From the NCBI GenBank assembly GCA_963693365.1, contig CAVNZM010000013.1:6448001-6512000 (forward strand): a stretch of 64,000 nt of DNA, written 5' to 3'. The notes under the pieces were generated by a model. It was not told where the DNA came from, searched no databases, and saw only the letters and a program-made list of their open reading frames with translations. Of this stretch, positions 30,713-61,881 are shown in pieces. The position numbers and the translations under genes were made by a program. The stretch comes from Amoebidium appalachense (taxonomy: Eukaryota; Ichthyosporea). Numbering within the stretch: position 1 is the first letter of the stretch; each line of letters begins with the position of its first letter.

Positions 30713-32020
30713 TCGCAGCGCGATTGCAGAGAGGTACTCGGGCAACTGAATGGCATATGGTCTGGCCTATATTGTCCTGCAACGTAAACGTCGTATGCCG
30801 AGGTCTGATAGACTCAGGTAAGGGGTTAGCTACCTTTCGTGTTAGCCAAGTCTGTACGTTGCTTCTCAACCACCCCTCCCTTTTACCTCCTTTTCCTTCT
30901 TCCTTCTGCCTTGCCTCGCGGCAGGTTCTCTTGGGCAACACGGCAGTGCCTGATGCTTTAGTCGGGGGATGTTCTGTCGTGGCTGTTCCATGAAAATTTG
31001 TTTCTGTGGAGCGTCTGCACACACTGCCTGACGCGTTCATCGGGGGATGATCTGTTGTAGTCGCGCCTCGTCTTTTTTCGCCACCATTATTCTAACCCTC
31101 CATGCCTCGGTGCCTTTTTTCTTTCCCTCTCCCCACACTCGTTGTGTGGGCCTGCGTGGGTGCAGGAGTGCCTGATGCTTAGTCGGGGGATGATCTGCTG
31201 CACTTTACGCCATATGTTTTTTCCGTTGGTGCTGAGTGTAGTGGTGCCTGATGCTTTAGTCGGAGGACGACCTGCTACATTTTGCGCCAGCAACTGTTGC
31301 TGTCGTGTTGGGTACATTTTTGGTTTGCTAACCTCTAATCCCTCCACCCGCCCCTCTCCCACAGCTCCCACAGGATGTCATCAACGATTTCCAGTGGGGG
31401 GAATGTGCAGTTGTGCCGCAGGCGCAATGTGAGGCGGGCCTGTCTGTCACCCGTGTGACCCAACTGTAACATCTACGTCGTATGCCAAGGCTCTATAAAC
31501 TCAGGTAGGGCTAGCTACCTTTCGCGTTACCCAAGTCGTATCCCACTCACCCCTACCTCTATGCCTCCTTTTCCTTCTTCCTTCTGCCTTGCCTGTGGCA
31601 GGGTTTCTTGGGCAATACTGCAGCGCCTGACGCTTGAGTCGGGGTCGTTCTGACCTTTGTTGTGCCAAAGTTTTTGTGGTACGTCAAGCATACAGTGCCT
31701 GGACACTGTCAGGGAGGCTGTTGTCTTGGCGCGTCGCATTTTCTTCTCACGCCCTAGTAGCCACCCGAACCCTCCACGTCTTGGTGCCTTTTCTCCTTCC
31801 TTCTACCTGCACTCGTGTGGGTCTACGTGGGTGCAGTAGTGCCTGGCCGTTGGTCGAAGGATCTCTGCTGCACTTTACGCTATATGTTTTTCGGTTGGTG
31901 CTGAGTGTAGTGGTGCCTGACGCTTTAGTGTCGGGCTACACGCTGCGCCAACATCTGTTTGTTTTTGTGATTATGATTTGGGTATAGGTGTAGGTTTGCT
32001 AACCCCTACTCTACCCCCGC
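30095..32020 (+). repeat. Degenerate tandem array of a large unit (about 1.4 kb) with short sub-repeats
   Basis: Segments 30090-30620 and 31498-32005 are near copies. They share CTGCCTTGCCTGTGGCAGGG, the CAAGCATACAGTGCCTGGAC block, GTGCAGTAGTGCCTGGCCGT and the closing GGGTATAGGTGTAGGTTTGC. A partial third copy covers 30817-31330. Within them a motif (GTGCCTGAYGCTTTAGTCGG) recurs about a dozen times. Exon-like pieces such as 30709-30817 and 31362-31506 share CGTCGTATGCC and a splice-donor-like end, but the third carries stops. A CA tract (30652-30707) separates units. It looks like a tandemly duplicated, decayed gene or exon set. Confidence 0.6.
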
Positions 32021-33007
32021 CCCCCCCCCCCCCCCCCCCCCCCCCTCCCCCTCCCCCTCCAACACACACACACAGACACACACACATGCACATGCACACG
32101 CACACGCACACGCACGCACACACACACACACACACACATACAAACACACACACCACCATCCCAACCACCACCCTGTGCACAACGCCCTTTGACTCCTCTG
32201 CCTTCTCCTACACCCCACTCAACCCCCCATTTCTTTCAACCCTCCCCCCCCCCCCCCCCCCCCCCCTCCCCCTCTCAAAACAAAAACAGATGCTCGGCAC
32301 ATATTCAGGGAGGTGCTCGCTCGTGTCGACTGCAAGGTGCAGGGTGTGGCCTATGTGTTGCTGAACTGTACATGCAGCATGCTGTGCACACCCAAGGGCC
32401 ACCCACGGCCGGAGGGGTACACCCACCCACGTGCACTCACTGTCGTGTGGACTTTTCGCAGTGGGACGTCTCATATATGACGTCAAGATGACGTCATTTA
32501 TATGGGTGCAGGCGCTACCGGATGGCTCGTGGCCGGGTGCAGCTGATGGAATCGTTTGCACTGACTTTTTTTTTTTTTTTTTGCCCCCTATATGGAGTAT
32601 CCATTTTCTGGCTGCTCCAGATAAGGCGAACATTTTGCCTACCATTGAGAAATACCTACACAGTCAAGTTTTGGAAACTGAGGGCCAAAATCTGAAGATT
32701 TAGGGATGTTGCAACAACAAAACACTTGCAAGTGTTGAAACCAAACAGTATCCGGAAGGTGATTGCAGATACGCAGCAATTTTCAACTATCAGGTGAGTG
32801 CACTGTTCCTGAGTTCCCCCCCTCGCATCGCTGGGCCCCCCTCCTCCCCCCCGCCCCGCCCCTCCCTCCCTTTCTGAACCACCCTTGCGCAAATGGAGTG
32901 TGTTGGTGCAAAAGGACAAGGGCGGACTTCCGTTTTTCATTGCACATACAGAAAGAAAGGACAGAATCTGGACGTGCTGATATCGTTGTGGCACACTTTC
33001 AGCCGCA

Positions 33008-33040
<33 letters not shown>

Positions 33041-33379
33041 TGGTTGTTACTTATTTACGGCTTCGGGAGGGAGGTGTTATGATGATCATAACGGACTTAC
33101 TGAATAGAAGTCCCCCCCCCCCCCCACCCCCCCCCCTCCTCCCCCTCCCCCTCCCCCTCCCCCTCCCTCATCCACACCATTGCTCCCCTTATTATGTGTA
33201 TCTTTCTATCTGCGTCACCCTGTAAGTTATTAGTGGATGTCCTGTTGGCCTGGTGCCTTAGCATGGCCCAATGAAAGTGACATCAAAAGCTAATAAACGG
33301 TAATAAAAACAGTACATCATTTTATCTTACCAACTTGATGGCCTCGATTGGAACTTGCCCCCCCCCCCCCCCCCCTTGG
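32021..33379. other. Mixed region, possible exon but no assigned gene
   Basis: C run (32022-32044), CA sequence, C run (32247-32266). After CAAAAACAG at 32290 about 60 codons are open (DARHIFREVLARVDCKVQGV) to a TGA near 32479. This resembles the exon-like piece at 30709 and may be a last, better-preserved unit of the array. A T run (32566-32582), G run (33008-33039) and C runs (33113-33150) follow. Confidence 0.35.
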
Positions 33380-33612
33380 ACTTGGGCCCTCCCTGAGGAT
33401 GGGCTCTGCTTATGACGCATACTGTGCGCATGGCTGATGCTGCATACTTGAATGTTTGCCTTTGCATGTGTCCTGCATCATGCTTCTCATCGTCTATGCG
33501 TACTTCGTACTGTGTTCCGCATTCAAACCCCCCCCCCCCCCCCCCGGTGCTTTTTATGCATACTCTTTATAGATGGTTGCAGTCTGCATCATGTCATTCG
33601 TCGCTCAAATAA
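33380..33612 (-). repeat. R1 dispersed repeat, copy plus fragment
   Basis: Reads CTTGGACTTGGGCCCTCCCTGAGGATGGG through GCTTATGACGCATACTGTGC to CCGCATTCAAACCCCCC on the plus strand, very close to the complement of the 46601 copy. A second fragment (TTTTTATGCATACTCTTTAT) follows the C run. Intergenic. Confidence 0.85.
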
Positions 33613-33776
33613 TGTACATGTGGAGGTAGACTCGCAGATATATACATAATACCCAAAAATTATATTGGACAAGTAAGAAAAAAACAAACACTAATATTAG
33701 AGTCAGTGCTATATAGTAGATAGCATACTATTATGATAACAAAAGTGCTCGATTGCCTCCACTTTAAGTTGCTCGA

Positions 33777-34308
33777 TTGCCCCTACTGACGAGAATACCA
33801 ATAAAGCCATGGGTGAATGTAGGATCGATGGCAGAGTATATTCATGAGAATCTCGGGGAATGGCTAGATTGCTCCATCAAAGCCACGAAAATGTCTAGGC
33901 TGCAAACTGTAAGGAAGCCATCTGTAACTACTCCAAAGACAGAGCCTGCCCTAAAACTCAATCAAAGGAGCAGCACCAGAGAGGTTTTTACTAAAGAGCA
34001 AACAGAACATGTAGGACTACAGATCTACCTCAGTGGGCGCCGTGCTCGGAGGAACCCTTCAAGGAGAAAATGCAGTCAAACAAGGCAGCCTAGTTGTGAC
34101 GGTTGGCACCAAAGGGACCAACACTACAAAACAAGCGGACACAAAAACCAAGGCCATAGAGCTAACTGCCACCGCAAGAAGAGCCCGTGACTGTAGCCGG
34201 CTGAGGAAGCTTCTCAACGATTCAGTCAACCACAAACCACCCCAAACGCGCGCCGCGGAGGAGACGTCAACCATCAAGCCGCAGTTGCACCCCAAGGAGA
34301 AAACATAG
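33777..34308 (+). CDS. Uncharacterised reading frames inside the inverted-repeat element
   Basis: A frame from ATG 33816 (MAEYIHENLGEWLDCSIKA) runs through a basic, Ser/Thr-rich part to LQIY near 34028. From about 34033 a second frame (VGAVLGGTLQGENAVKQGSL) is open to 34308 with basic, helical content (TARRARDCSRLRKLL). CTACCTCAG just before the second frame could be an acceptor, or a one-base shift may separate them. No known domain recognised. Composition differs from the C- and G-run-rich surroundings. Confidence 0.3.
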
Positions 34309-34566
34309 AGTTGGAGAAAACATAGTTGTGCCCCATCTTAGAAGAGAAGGGTGCCACCGCTAACCCAGAAGGCCGCCAACCCCGGAGAAGCCTCGCGGCC
34401 ATTATGAAAACCATCTACACGCCCCTCCCCCAAAGACGTGAAGACAGGCCACAATGGAGAGAGGTAGCTCACGGCCAGTACCTTGCAGGCCACAGGAATC
34501 AACTATCACCCCGGTTGCACCAGCACCTGCCTGGAAGTCATCCCTCCTGTACCGGACTTCAGTCCG

Positions 34567-34953
34567 GTCACAAAAAGAAAGAAGCGAGAACTCTTATATA
34601 CCTGCCATGATGAAAATTCGGGGGGGAAAAGGCAATGTGAAAGGAAAGTGACCGAAGCCTTGAAAATGAAGTCACAAAAAGAAAGAAGCGAAAGCTCTTA
34701 TATACCTGCCATGATGAAAATTCGGGAAAAAAAGGTTTAATGTGAAAGGAAAGTGATCGAAGTGAAAATGAAGTCCACAAAAAGAAAGAAGCGAAAGCTC
34801 TTATATACCTGCCATGATGAAAGGAAAGTGATCGAAGTGAAAATGAAGTCCACACAAAAGAAAGAAGAAGCGAAAGCTCTTATATACCTGCTATGATGAA
34901 AATTCGGGAAAAAAAAGGTAATGTGAAAGGAAAGTGATCGAAGTGAAAATGAA
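34567..34953 (+). repeat. Four-unit tandem array inside the inverted-repeat element
   Basis: Units begin at 34567, 34671, 34773 and 34848 (104, 102, 75 and 106 bp). Each has an AAGAAAGAAGCG start, CTCTTATATACCTGC, usually GATGAAAATTCGGG, and GAAAGGAAAGTGATCGAAG. Unit 3 lacks the central segment. Unit 1 is open with the upstream frame (SPVTKRKKRELLYTCHDENS), so the array may extend a coding region. Confidence 0.8.
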
Positions 34954-35020
34954 GTCATTTATTGCTCTTTTGTTATCATCATAGTATGCTATCTTCTATA
35001 TAGCACTGACTCTAATATTA

Positions 35021-35130
35021 GTGTTTGTTTGATCTTTTCTGGGCACGGATATATAAATTGGGGGGGGGGGGGGGGTGGGGGGGGGGGAAGTGCTGTGTTT
35101 GTTTGATCTTTTCTGGGCACGGATATATAA

Positions 35131-35183
<53 letters not shown>
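35021..35183 (+). repeat. Direct duplication adjoining the element's right end
   Basis: GTGTTTGTTTGATCTTTTCT and the following GGGCACGGATATATAAATT occur at 35021 and again at 35092. Each is followed by a G run (about 35060-35088 and 35134-35183). Confidence 0.85.
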
Positions 35184-35184
<1 letters not shown>

Positions 35185-35390
35185 GTGCTTTTTATTAACG
35201 ACATGTAGGATCGCTTATGAGGTGTCGGCACCAAGGCCAACATGGCTTCCACCCAACAAGATATACATGTACAAATCGATGTCACAATGACAACATACAG
35301 GATTTTTTATTATTTTTTTTTAATAATGACTTTTTTTTTTCTATGTGGAGATATAACGTATCAAATAGGCATCATATGTGGAGATATAAC

Positions 35391-35431
<41 letters not shown>

Positions 35432-36074
35432 TTTGTTTGTTTGGGAACTTCATTTGGGAACTTCATTTACCCGTATATGGCTCCTGGTGTCGCATTTTGA
35501 CAGGTGGGATGGGGGGGGGGTGGGGGGGGGGGGGGGGGAGAATCCAAGGAAATTCTTGCACCGGGATATTTTTGCACTGGAGATTGGTGTAATGGTGTTG
35601 ATATTGTCGAGGGTTTTGCTGGGTGTTTTCGTGCTCGTCGGTCTGGTTAGCATCAATAAAATATGAATAACACGTTTCTAATAGCTGATTTTGTTGAGTT
35701 TCTAGCATGTTTCCGGTAGCCAAAGAAAGTCCGCTCTATGTCCCCTTAAACCCTGTTGCAGGACTGGGGGGGGGGGGGGGGGGGGGGAGGGGGGGGGGGG
35801 GGAGGGCATAAATGCGAGTGGAAGTTGGATTCGACTTAGGACTATGTTCAGCTAAGGGGGGGAGGGGGGGACGGGGGAGGGGGAGTCCATGCAAAAAGAC
35901 TCGTCTCATCGAAGGCTTGTTGACTCAAGGCTGAAAACTATACAAATTAAAAAAAACTTCGGCCCCTCTCCGCCTGCCGAGGAATCAACCCCCCCCCCCC
36001 CCCCCCCCCCCCAAAAAAAATGCGCCATATATCCCAAACGCCTCAGCGGTCATACTACACTACACACATGCACA

Positions 36075-36106
<32 letters not shown>

Positions 36107-38509
36107 TTCTTCCCCTCCCTCCCCTCTCCCCCTCCCCCCACACCACCCCTGGTTTCCCCCCTCCCCACTTCCCTCCACCACCACCGCCACCACCACCACG
36201 CTGGTTACCGGTTCTGGGTGAGTGACATTCCACTGATGTGTGCATAGCCAATGAAATAGAAGTGCGCACAAGACTTAAAGGTTACCCAAAGCTAAACCTA
36301 AGTGGAGAGCTCGGCTGTGTCTCTCTCTCTCGCTCTCTTTCCCTTCCTCCCCGCCCCCTCCCCCCCCCCCCCCCCCCCCCCCCCCAACACGCACACTCAC
36401 ACCACCACCACAGGCACACGCATACACATCACGTTTGGCTCTGGCTTCTTGTTCACCAATCGCCATTAGGCAGCCATCAAGCACACCTTTATAAAATTTC
36501 AAGTTTACTGAATTGAGATATAAAGCCTTGTCACTTGGTAAATCCGGTAAACTGCCGTTCCTTGCACAGTTGGGCCAGCTCGTTTTTACTCCATTTTGTC
36601 TCGTGGTGTGTCCCCATCCGCCCCCCTCCCCTCTATTCTCCCCCCCCCCCCCCCCCCTCCCCCCCCTTCCCCCCCCCCCCCCCCCCCCCGCCCCCTGCCC
36701 CCCGGCCCCTCTTATGCACAAACGTTCTCAGCTCCATTTTTGCTCTGAGATACAGAAAGTCTGACACACTGGTGGCAACGATTGATAGCATTTGAGTTGG
36801 ATATACTATCTTATATTTATGGATCAGCTGATCCCAGATATCCCAGTATTTATATTGGATTTCCTTTGAATTGGATATGCTTTGAAATGGATGCCTTCTG
36901 CTTATCAAATAGCAATACAGTAGTGGATTGAATACTATGGTATACTACTAGTTAATTTATATCATATAGGTCTTTGAATTGCCGTGTAATTTTGGTTCAA
37001 TTCATATATTGGTATGGCGTTTACACACTATTTATTGCTGTGGACACTGTCTGGGGCCCATTGGCATCCTTTTGAAAGTTATGTCGGATGTCCCTCTGCT
37101 GAGTTGGATAACTTTTGAATGAGAAAATCTTTTGGTTGGATATTTCATCGTGCATTTTATAATGTTTGACCAATTGGTAATTTGCTCTTTTCACGGTGCT
37201 ATGCTGTGAATAACCACCTCCCTTTCCTCTATATCTCCACGGCATAAATTTGCACCAATCACAACCGCACATATACATGTATGCCTCGCGTATATGTTTA
37301 CTCGGAACATTTACAGTGCATGCCTGCAAAGTCACCTGCACATGCACATGCATACACACGCACACATACACACACACAGGACACGCACACAAGCGTGCGC
37401 ATCGCGGCGTGTGCGCTCACAGACGCATATGTACACACACGCGCATATGTATGTGGCCGTATACATGTACACGCACATCCACACACACGCACATACACAC
37501 ACACCCACCCACACACATACATACGCAGGCACACACACATACACACACCAGCAAGCACACACACACACACATGCACACACGCATATATACACTCCTGCAT
37601 TCTTTCTTGAGCTCCGATGGGACCCCCCCTCTCCCCCCCCCCCCCCCCCCCCCCCCCCCCCTTCCTCCCCCCTCCTCCCCCCTCCCCCCCCCCCCTCGCT
37701 CCCCTCCCCCTCTCCCCCCTCCTGCCCTCCGCAGAATCTTTGAAATTTTTCTAACATATCATTGATGAGATATCCCAAACACCAAAAGAATTGCGACAGG
37801 GTACTTCGACTGGTGATATTCGAAGAGGAATATTCTAATATTAGATATGTATCTGAGAAGTGTGTTTGTGCTTTCGCTCAATCTGTTGCGTGCCATTGGA
37901 TACTATAGGTAGTATGCACAGTGTATCTAGCCATACATAAATTTACTTGGCAACCATTCAAACAACTGTGCAGGGGAGAATCATTTATAAACATTGGCTT
38001 CATTGATTTACTGAGGAGAAAGACGAAAGGCCGGAAATATCTCAGATATCCCTCGGACATACTTACGATAAGCTTTTGAAGCATGCACATCCATAGACAT
38101 GCTACATGCAACGGTATACTACACCAACAGCAATTAAAACAAACAAACAAAAAAACTAGGAAGATGGAGGAGAGACTTACCGGGGTGCACATGTGATTGT
38201 GCTCGTTACCCAAGACAATAAAACCAGCCACAGATATGGGTGGCTTGAAATTGCGTGGTATATCCACTCCGTGTCATATCAGGTACACAGAAGTCACGTG
38301 TTGGTTGTAGATTAACTTGGCTCTGGCTACAAAAATCCTCTACAGAGAAAAAAAGATCTAATGGTCCCCCTCCCCCTCCTCCCCGCAAAAAAAAACAAAA
38401 AACAAAAAAGAAAAAAAAAAAGTAAAGAAAGCCCGGGAGAAAAAAGTCGAGGGAATGGGGAGGGGAAGGGGTTGGCTACATTCAGGACATTCGGCATCAA
38501 CTGGTGTCC

Positions 38510-38591
<82 letters not shown>

Positions 38592-38611
38592 CGTGCGTGG
38601 CCACCACCCAG
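35184..38611. other. Intergenic DNA, no supported gene
   Basis: T run (35392-35430) preceded by a doubled ATGTGGAGATATAACG; G runs (35512-35538, 35767-35802); C runs (35990-36012, 36077-36106, 36361-36385, 36641-36690, 37638-37690). 36780-37180 is AT-rich with a loose recurring TTGGATAT motif. A CA-rich block lies at 37330-37590. A (TG)n of about 38 units at 38514-38589 precedes the F-box gene's 3' end. Confidence 0.5.
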
Positions 38612-40100
38612 TCACAAATCTAGTTCCGGTTCTGGACCCTCGTCATAGAGCCAGGCCCAAAACAAACCACCCCTCTCCAACATCCACTCCCTCAACCTGT
38701 CCACATCATCATAACTCGCACAGACACTCCCCTCCATTGCACCCAACACTAAAACCTTTAGTTTGTGCAAAGCAAACACCCACTCAATGTCTACACCCGC
38801 ACAGACACTCCCCTCCATTGCACCCAACACTAAAACCTTTAGTTTGTGCAAAGCAAACACCCACTCAATGTCTACACACTCCCTCTCCTCATCCTCCTCC
38901 GTGGACTGCGTGTCCCGGAGATTCAGAACCTCCAAATTCGTGCACCTTGCCAGCGATGGCAAGTCACTTACAAAGGCAAAGGCTACACACAATGTTGAGC
39001 TGCACCAGCTGCCCCAACATGGAAATCGGCCTGACTTCAGTCAACCAATTAGCATTCTCCACGCCGAGTTTAGTCAGCCGTGTGTGTTCAGAAATAGGCG
39101 CCAGGCTCGCCACATCCATGCAACCATGCAGGCGCAACTCCCTCAACTCTCTCAGCGTGGAAAGTGGATGCAAAGAAGACAAACCCTCGCAATCCATGAG
39201 AAGCAAAGTTAACTCCGTGCAGCTTGAAATGTGCTCCAGTTTTACTTGCGCGGTCCCGCCACCCAGCTCGGTAAATCCAGCGCGCGCAACCTGGGCGCCG
39301 TAGTGAGAAAAGCCATGTTGTTGTTGTGAGGATAGGCGCGGCCGCGCTGAGAGAGGTGAGTGGCCAAGAGGACACGTTCGATGGCAGCGTTACCAGATGA
39401 CACGTTAGGGAAGCCAGCCGGGTTAGGGTTGTGAGGGGAGAGGTCGGTCACGCCGGGGACAGATAATGACCGGAGGGAGGTGCAAAATTGAAGTGCGGCC
39501 ACTTCATGTGCTTGAATTTCCGTGATTAGGTGAAGAGTTTTGAGGTTGGAAAGACCAGAGAGAGCCCGGAGCTTGTAAAAGTGGTACCCAGGGGAACCGG
39601 CTTTCCTTGTGATTGAGATGTGCGACAAACACGAGCAGTTTTTTAATGCTGATAGCGGTAGGGGTGAAGAAGGAGCCGTGGTCGTAGATTATTTCCAAGT
39701 TCTGTTGCTTAGTGTATAGATGGTGGGAGGCGGGAAAGAACGCCTCTGCTGCACGTCCGTGTAAAGTGAGCCTTGTAATGTTTTCACACACCCCAAACAC
39801 CACTTTCAACTGTAGAAGCAGTAGATCGCGCTCAGCAGGAAACTCATGAACTGTCAAGTTGAATGAACGAAGCACTCGTCTCCACATTATTATGCCTACA
39901 CAATCATCTACAGTTCTGCTTTCTGTATACGTAAACGGTTGCGTAAAAGACAAGGGGGTTTCTCTTGCGAGGCGGCACCATTTTTTGCACACCAGCGCAC
40001 ATTTTGCTCTGTGTTTGAGTGGCAGGAACGAGAAAACAAGGACTAGAAGGTCACCGTTAAGGTCGCACGGAAATGTGCTGGGGTCCGTAAACAAAGCCAT
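38612..40100 (-). pseudogene. F-box / leucine-rich-repeat protein, apparently frameshifted
   Basis: ATG at 40100 opens a frame whose residues 13-45 form an F-box (DLNGDLLVLVFSFLPLKHRA, then CALVCKKWCRLA). F-box proteins bring substrates to SCF ubiquitin ligases via Skp1. Leucine-rich repeats follow (NLKTLHLITEI, LRALDL, LRELRELRLHGC, LTKLGVENANW, NLEVLNLRDTQ) to the stop at 38612. The repeats fall in shifting frames, with changes near 39645 (an A6 run), 39270 (a T3 run) and 38980. All three lie at or near short homopolymers, so they are either pseudogene lesions or assembly errors. A perfect in-frame 81-bp duplication of one repeat occurs at 38717-38878. No convincing introns are needed. Its intact state would be about 490 residues. 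Confidence 0.7.
38717..38878 (-). repeat. Tandem duplication of one LRR unit (2 x 81 bp)
   Basis: Two identical 81-bp units at 38717-38797 and 38798-38878 encode the same 27 residues (starting VDIEWVFALHKLKVLVLGA), in frame. Perfect identity suggests a very recent event. Confidence 0.9.
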
Positions 40101-40186
40101 GATGATATGTTTTCAGTCATGTTTTAACCTCAAGTGCTGTCCAACTACAATCATAGTACCCTGAGCTCGAGGTGAGGTGTGAGGAA

Positions 40187-40227
40187 CAAGGCCTCCTAAA
40201 TAGCACACCTAGATTTAGGAGGCCTTG
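40187..40227. repeat. Perfect 15-bp-arm hairpin upstream of the F-box gene
   Basis: CAAGGCCTCCTAAAT (40187-40201) and its exact reverse complement (40213-40227) flank an 11-base loop, about 90-130 bp upstream of the F-box ATG. Possible regulatory hairpin or remnant of a small inverted-repeat element. Confidence 0.8.
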
Positions 40228-40547
40228 GTGAGGAATCACTGAGGATGACGGCCTGGACTCCGGTCATGACTCGGATAAAATTTTAGGCGCCAAACTTTAT
40301 GCTTTTGCGCAAGCACATTACATAGTCTAAATCAGTCAGTCAGTCGTGCCCCGCTGTCGTACCCTCGCCGAGACTAAGTGGAAGCTCATGGCACACGAAT
40401 GCACAGTGCACTCACAAATATCACTTATGATGATATATTCCCAAATCAGGATACTACAAATTCGGTGAAGTGCAACCAAACCTTAAATTTGGCCTTTTTT
40501 TCTTGTTCTATCTCTCTATATATTGTTGATTTGGAAAGTTTTCTCCT

Positions 40548-40602
<55 letters not shown>

Positions 40603-40611
40603 ACCCTCACG

Positions 40612-40660
<49 letters not shown>

Positions 40661-41737
40661 GTCGGCCCCTTTCCCCCTCACAAGGCCGGCTTCCTTCCCA
40701 AAGGCTTCTTCCTGATAGGCTATATATCTCTCCCCGGCTCTAATATCCCCCCCGCCCCCCCCCCCCCCAACGTGCGCGTGTTGTGTGTGTGTGCATGCAG
40801 ACTATCAGTCTAGAACACAACAAAAATTATGGGCTTGCAGCTTCATTTGACGACCCCTCCGACCTAGGTCAGTACCCCGGGTATGAACTGTATTCACAAC
40901 TTCATATCCAACATGTCATACATAGATCGGTGCTCTGGGGGCACACACATCAATAATGCTCGTATTTAGGCTGAAATACGCCACACCTTGGCAACAAGAC
41001 AGATACAGAACTACACCCTCATTAGTATCAAATCTCCCTCGGTACAAACAGAAGAGATGAGCAGGCTCTCTAATTAATTAGCAGCTGGCAGGGAGATATA
41101 GTAAACGGTTTGCCAGGATCAACAAACACACATGATACGCAACAATTTTTTTAAGGTTATAAATTGAGGCATAAAATAATTGCGGCACACTACCATTCTG
41201 TTCCCCGAGGTCTAGCAGCTTCTATTGTTTCACATCTGCGTTACTACTCAATCGGGTCGCGTGTACACACAACGTTAACCGGCTTTCTACGGATTTCCAA
41301 TTAGGTTGGGGCCAGGTAAGACTATTATCGCGTGTTAAGTTGATGCATAGAAGCCCATCAAAAGACTATTTGGCCAAATAAATCTATCACAAGTTACCAA
41401 AAATAATGGAAAGGATTAAAGCCAATACTTAACCACCCACCCCTTTCCATACGTTTGCAAATGAGCGAGAATCCTTCAAATACATGTGCACACACCTAAC
41501 AAGTTGAACATTCAAGGTGGAGTGGTAAGCAACACGAGAAATGCACACAGGACCATTCTCACAAACCCTGTAATGCTGCTATCATTAAATTAGTATTGAT
41601 GAAGATAGCAGTGGCATAATAGCCTAAAATGGCCAAAAATGCTACTGCAACACTGGTGCATCGAGTTATCCACGGCCAAAAATAGCCCCATAATTCACAA
41701 CCTCAACGCCATGTGTGGACCAACCAGCCACTGGGAT
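40228..41737. other. Spacer between the F-box and RAD16-like genes
   Basis: A C run of about 48 followed by (CA)n (40553-40658) and a shorter C run near 40750. From 40800 to 41737 the sequence is of ordinary complexity with no exon, repeat or RNA gene that I can support. Confidence 0.5.
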
Positions 41738-41757
41738 TATAGCCTTATAAGGCTATA
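41738..41757. other. 20-bp perfect palindrome just 3' of the RAD16-like stop codon
   Basis: TATAGCCTTATAAGGCTATA is its own reverse complement. It starts about 20 bases after the stop codon at 41776, so it would fall in the 3' UTR. It could form a hairpin in the RNA or bind a dimeric protein. Confidence 0.75.
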
Positions 41758-41775
41758 TTTGTTTGCTGGGACCAA

Positions 41776-61088
<19,313 letters not shown>

Positions 61089-61253
61089 CGTGTACGGTGT
61101 TGTCCTGCAAAAATTATTATATTTACTTGGTTTGTGTGGAGCGAATATGTGGAAGTGTGGTGGAAATGGGGGATTATAGGGGTGTACAAAATATTTTGCG
61201 CTGACATTGAGGAGGAAAGAGTGCCCCAGGGGGGCGGGGGGGGATTGGTGTTT

Positions 61254-61319
<66 letters not shown>

Positions 61320-61850
61320 ATCGGGTCCCCGTCTAACTGCAGTTTTTGTGTCCCCTCCCTCTCCCCCCCCCCTCCCCCCCCCCCCCCCCCCCGGGGCCCC
61401 GGCCCGGGCACGAGCACAAAGAATCAGACTTCCCGCACTACAACAGGTCGAAATTCCACCTGGAGATGCAATGATTTATCATTCTATAACAGAAACTTGC
61501 CAGAAACCCACGCGGACGTTTTCGCACACGGCAACAAGTAGCTCCATATGGCAGCCCATGAAATATGACATAGATGCAAAGCGAGTATTAGGCGATGACA
61601 AAATCAACTCATATGTACAATTTGGATCGTTCAACAAGTTTACCGAACAATCTGCTCCTGTTACCAGCTTTTAACGACAGTCACGACCACAAACTGCTTC
61701 GAACCGCTTTGGAAAAAAGGACATCGCGCAAATCTCCGAAGGATCCCCAATGAGCATGGCCGATGTGGAAAACCAATCCCTCCGCCCCCCCCCCCCCCCC
61801 CCCCCCCCCCCTCCCCCCCCCCCCCCCCCCCCCCCCTCCCCCCCTTCCCC

Positions 61851-61881
<31 letters not shown>

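Larger units (their letters stand above)
33682..35030. mobile_element. Unclassified element with 67-bp terminal inverted repeats
   Basis: 33682-33748 and 34964-35030 are inverted copies with about three mismatches by eye, starting AAACAAACACTAATATTAGA. The 1.35-kb interior holds short reading frames and a four-unit tandem array. Subterminal GCTCGATTGCC is repeated at 33747 and 33769. I could not establish a target-site duplication. The interior matches no transposase that I can recognise. It could be a non-autonomous DNA transposon, or an inverted-repeat unit of another kind. Confidence 0.6.

Noticed and set aside
34567-34953. Tandem array as a CRISPR or centromeric satellite
   Set aside because: Only four contiguous units with no variable spacers, inside an inverted-repeat element.
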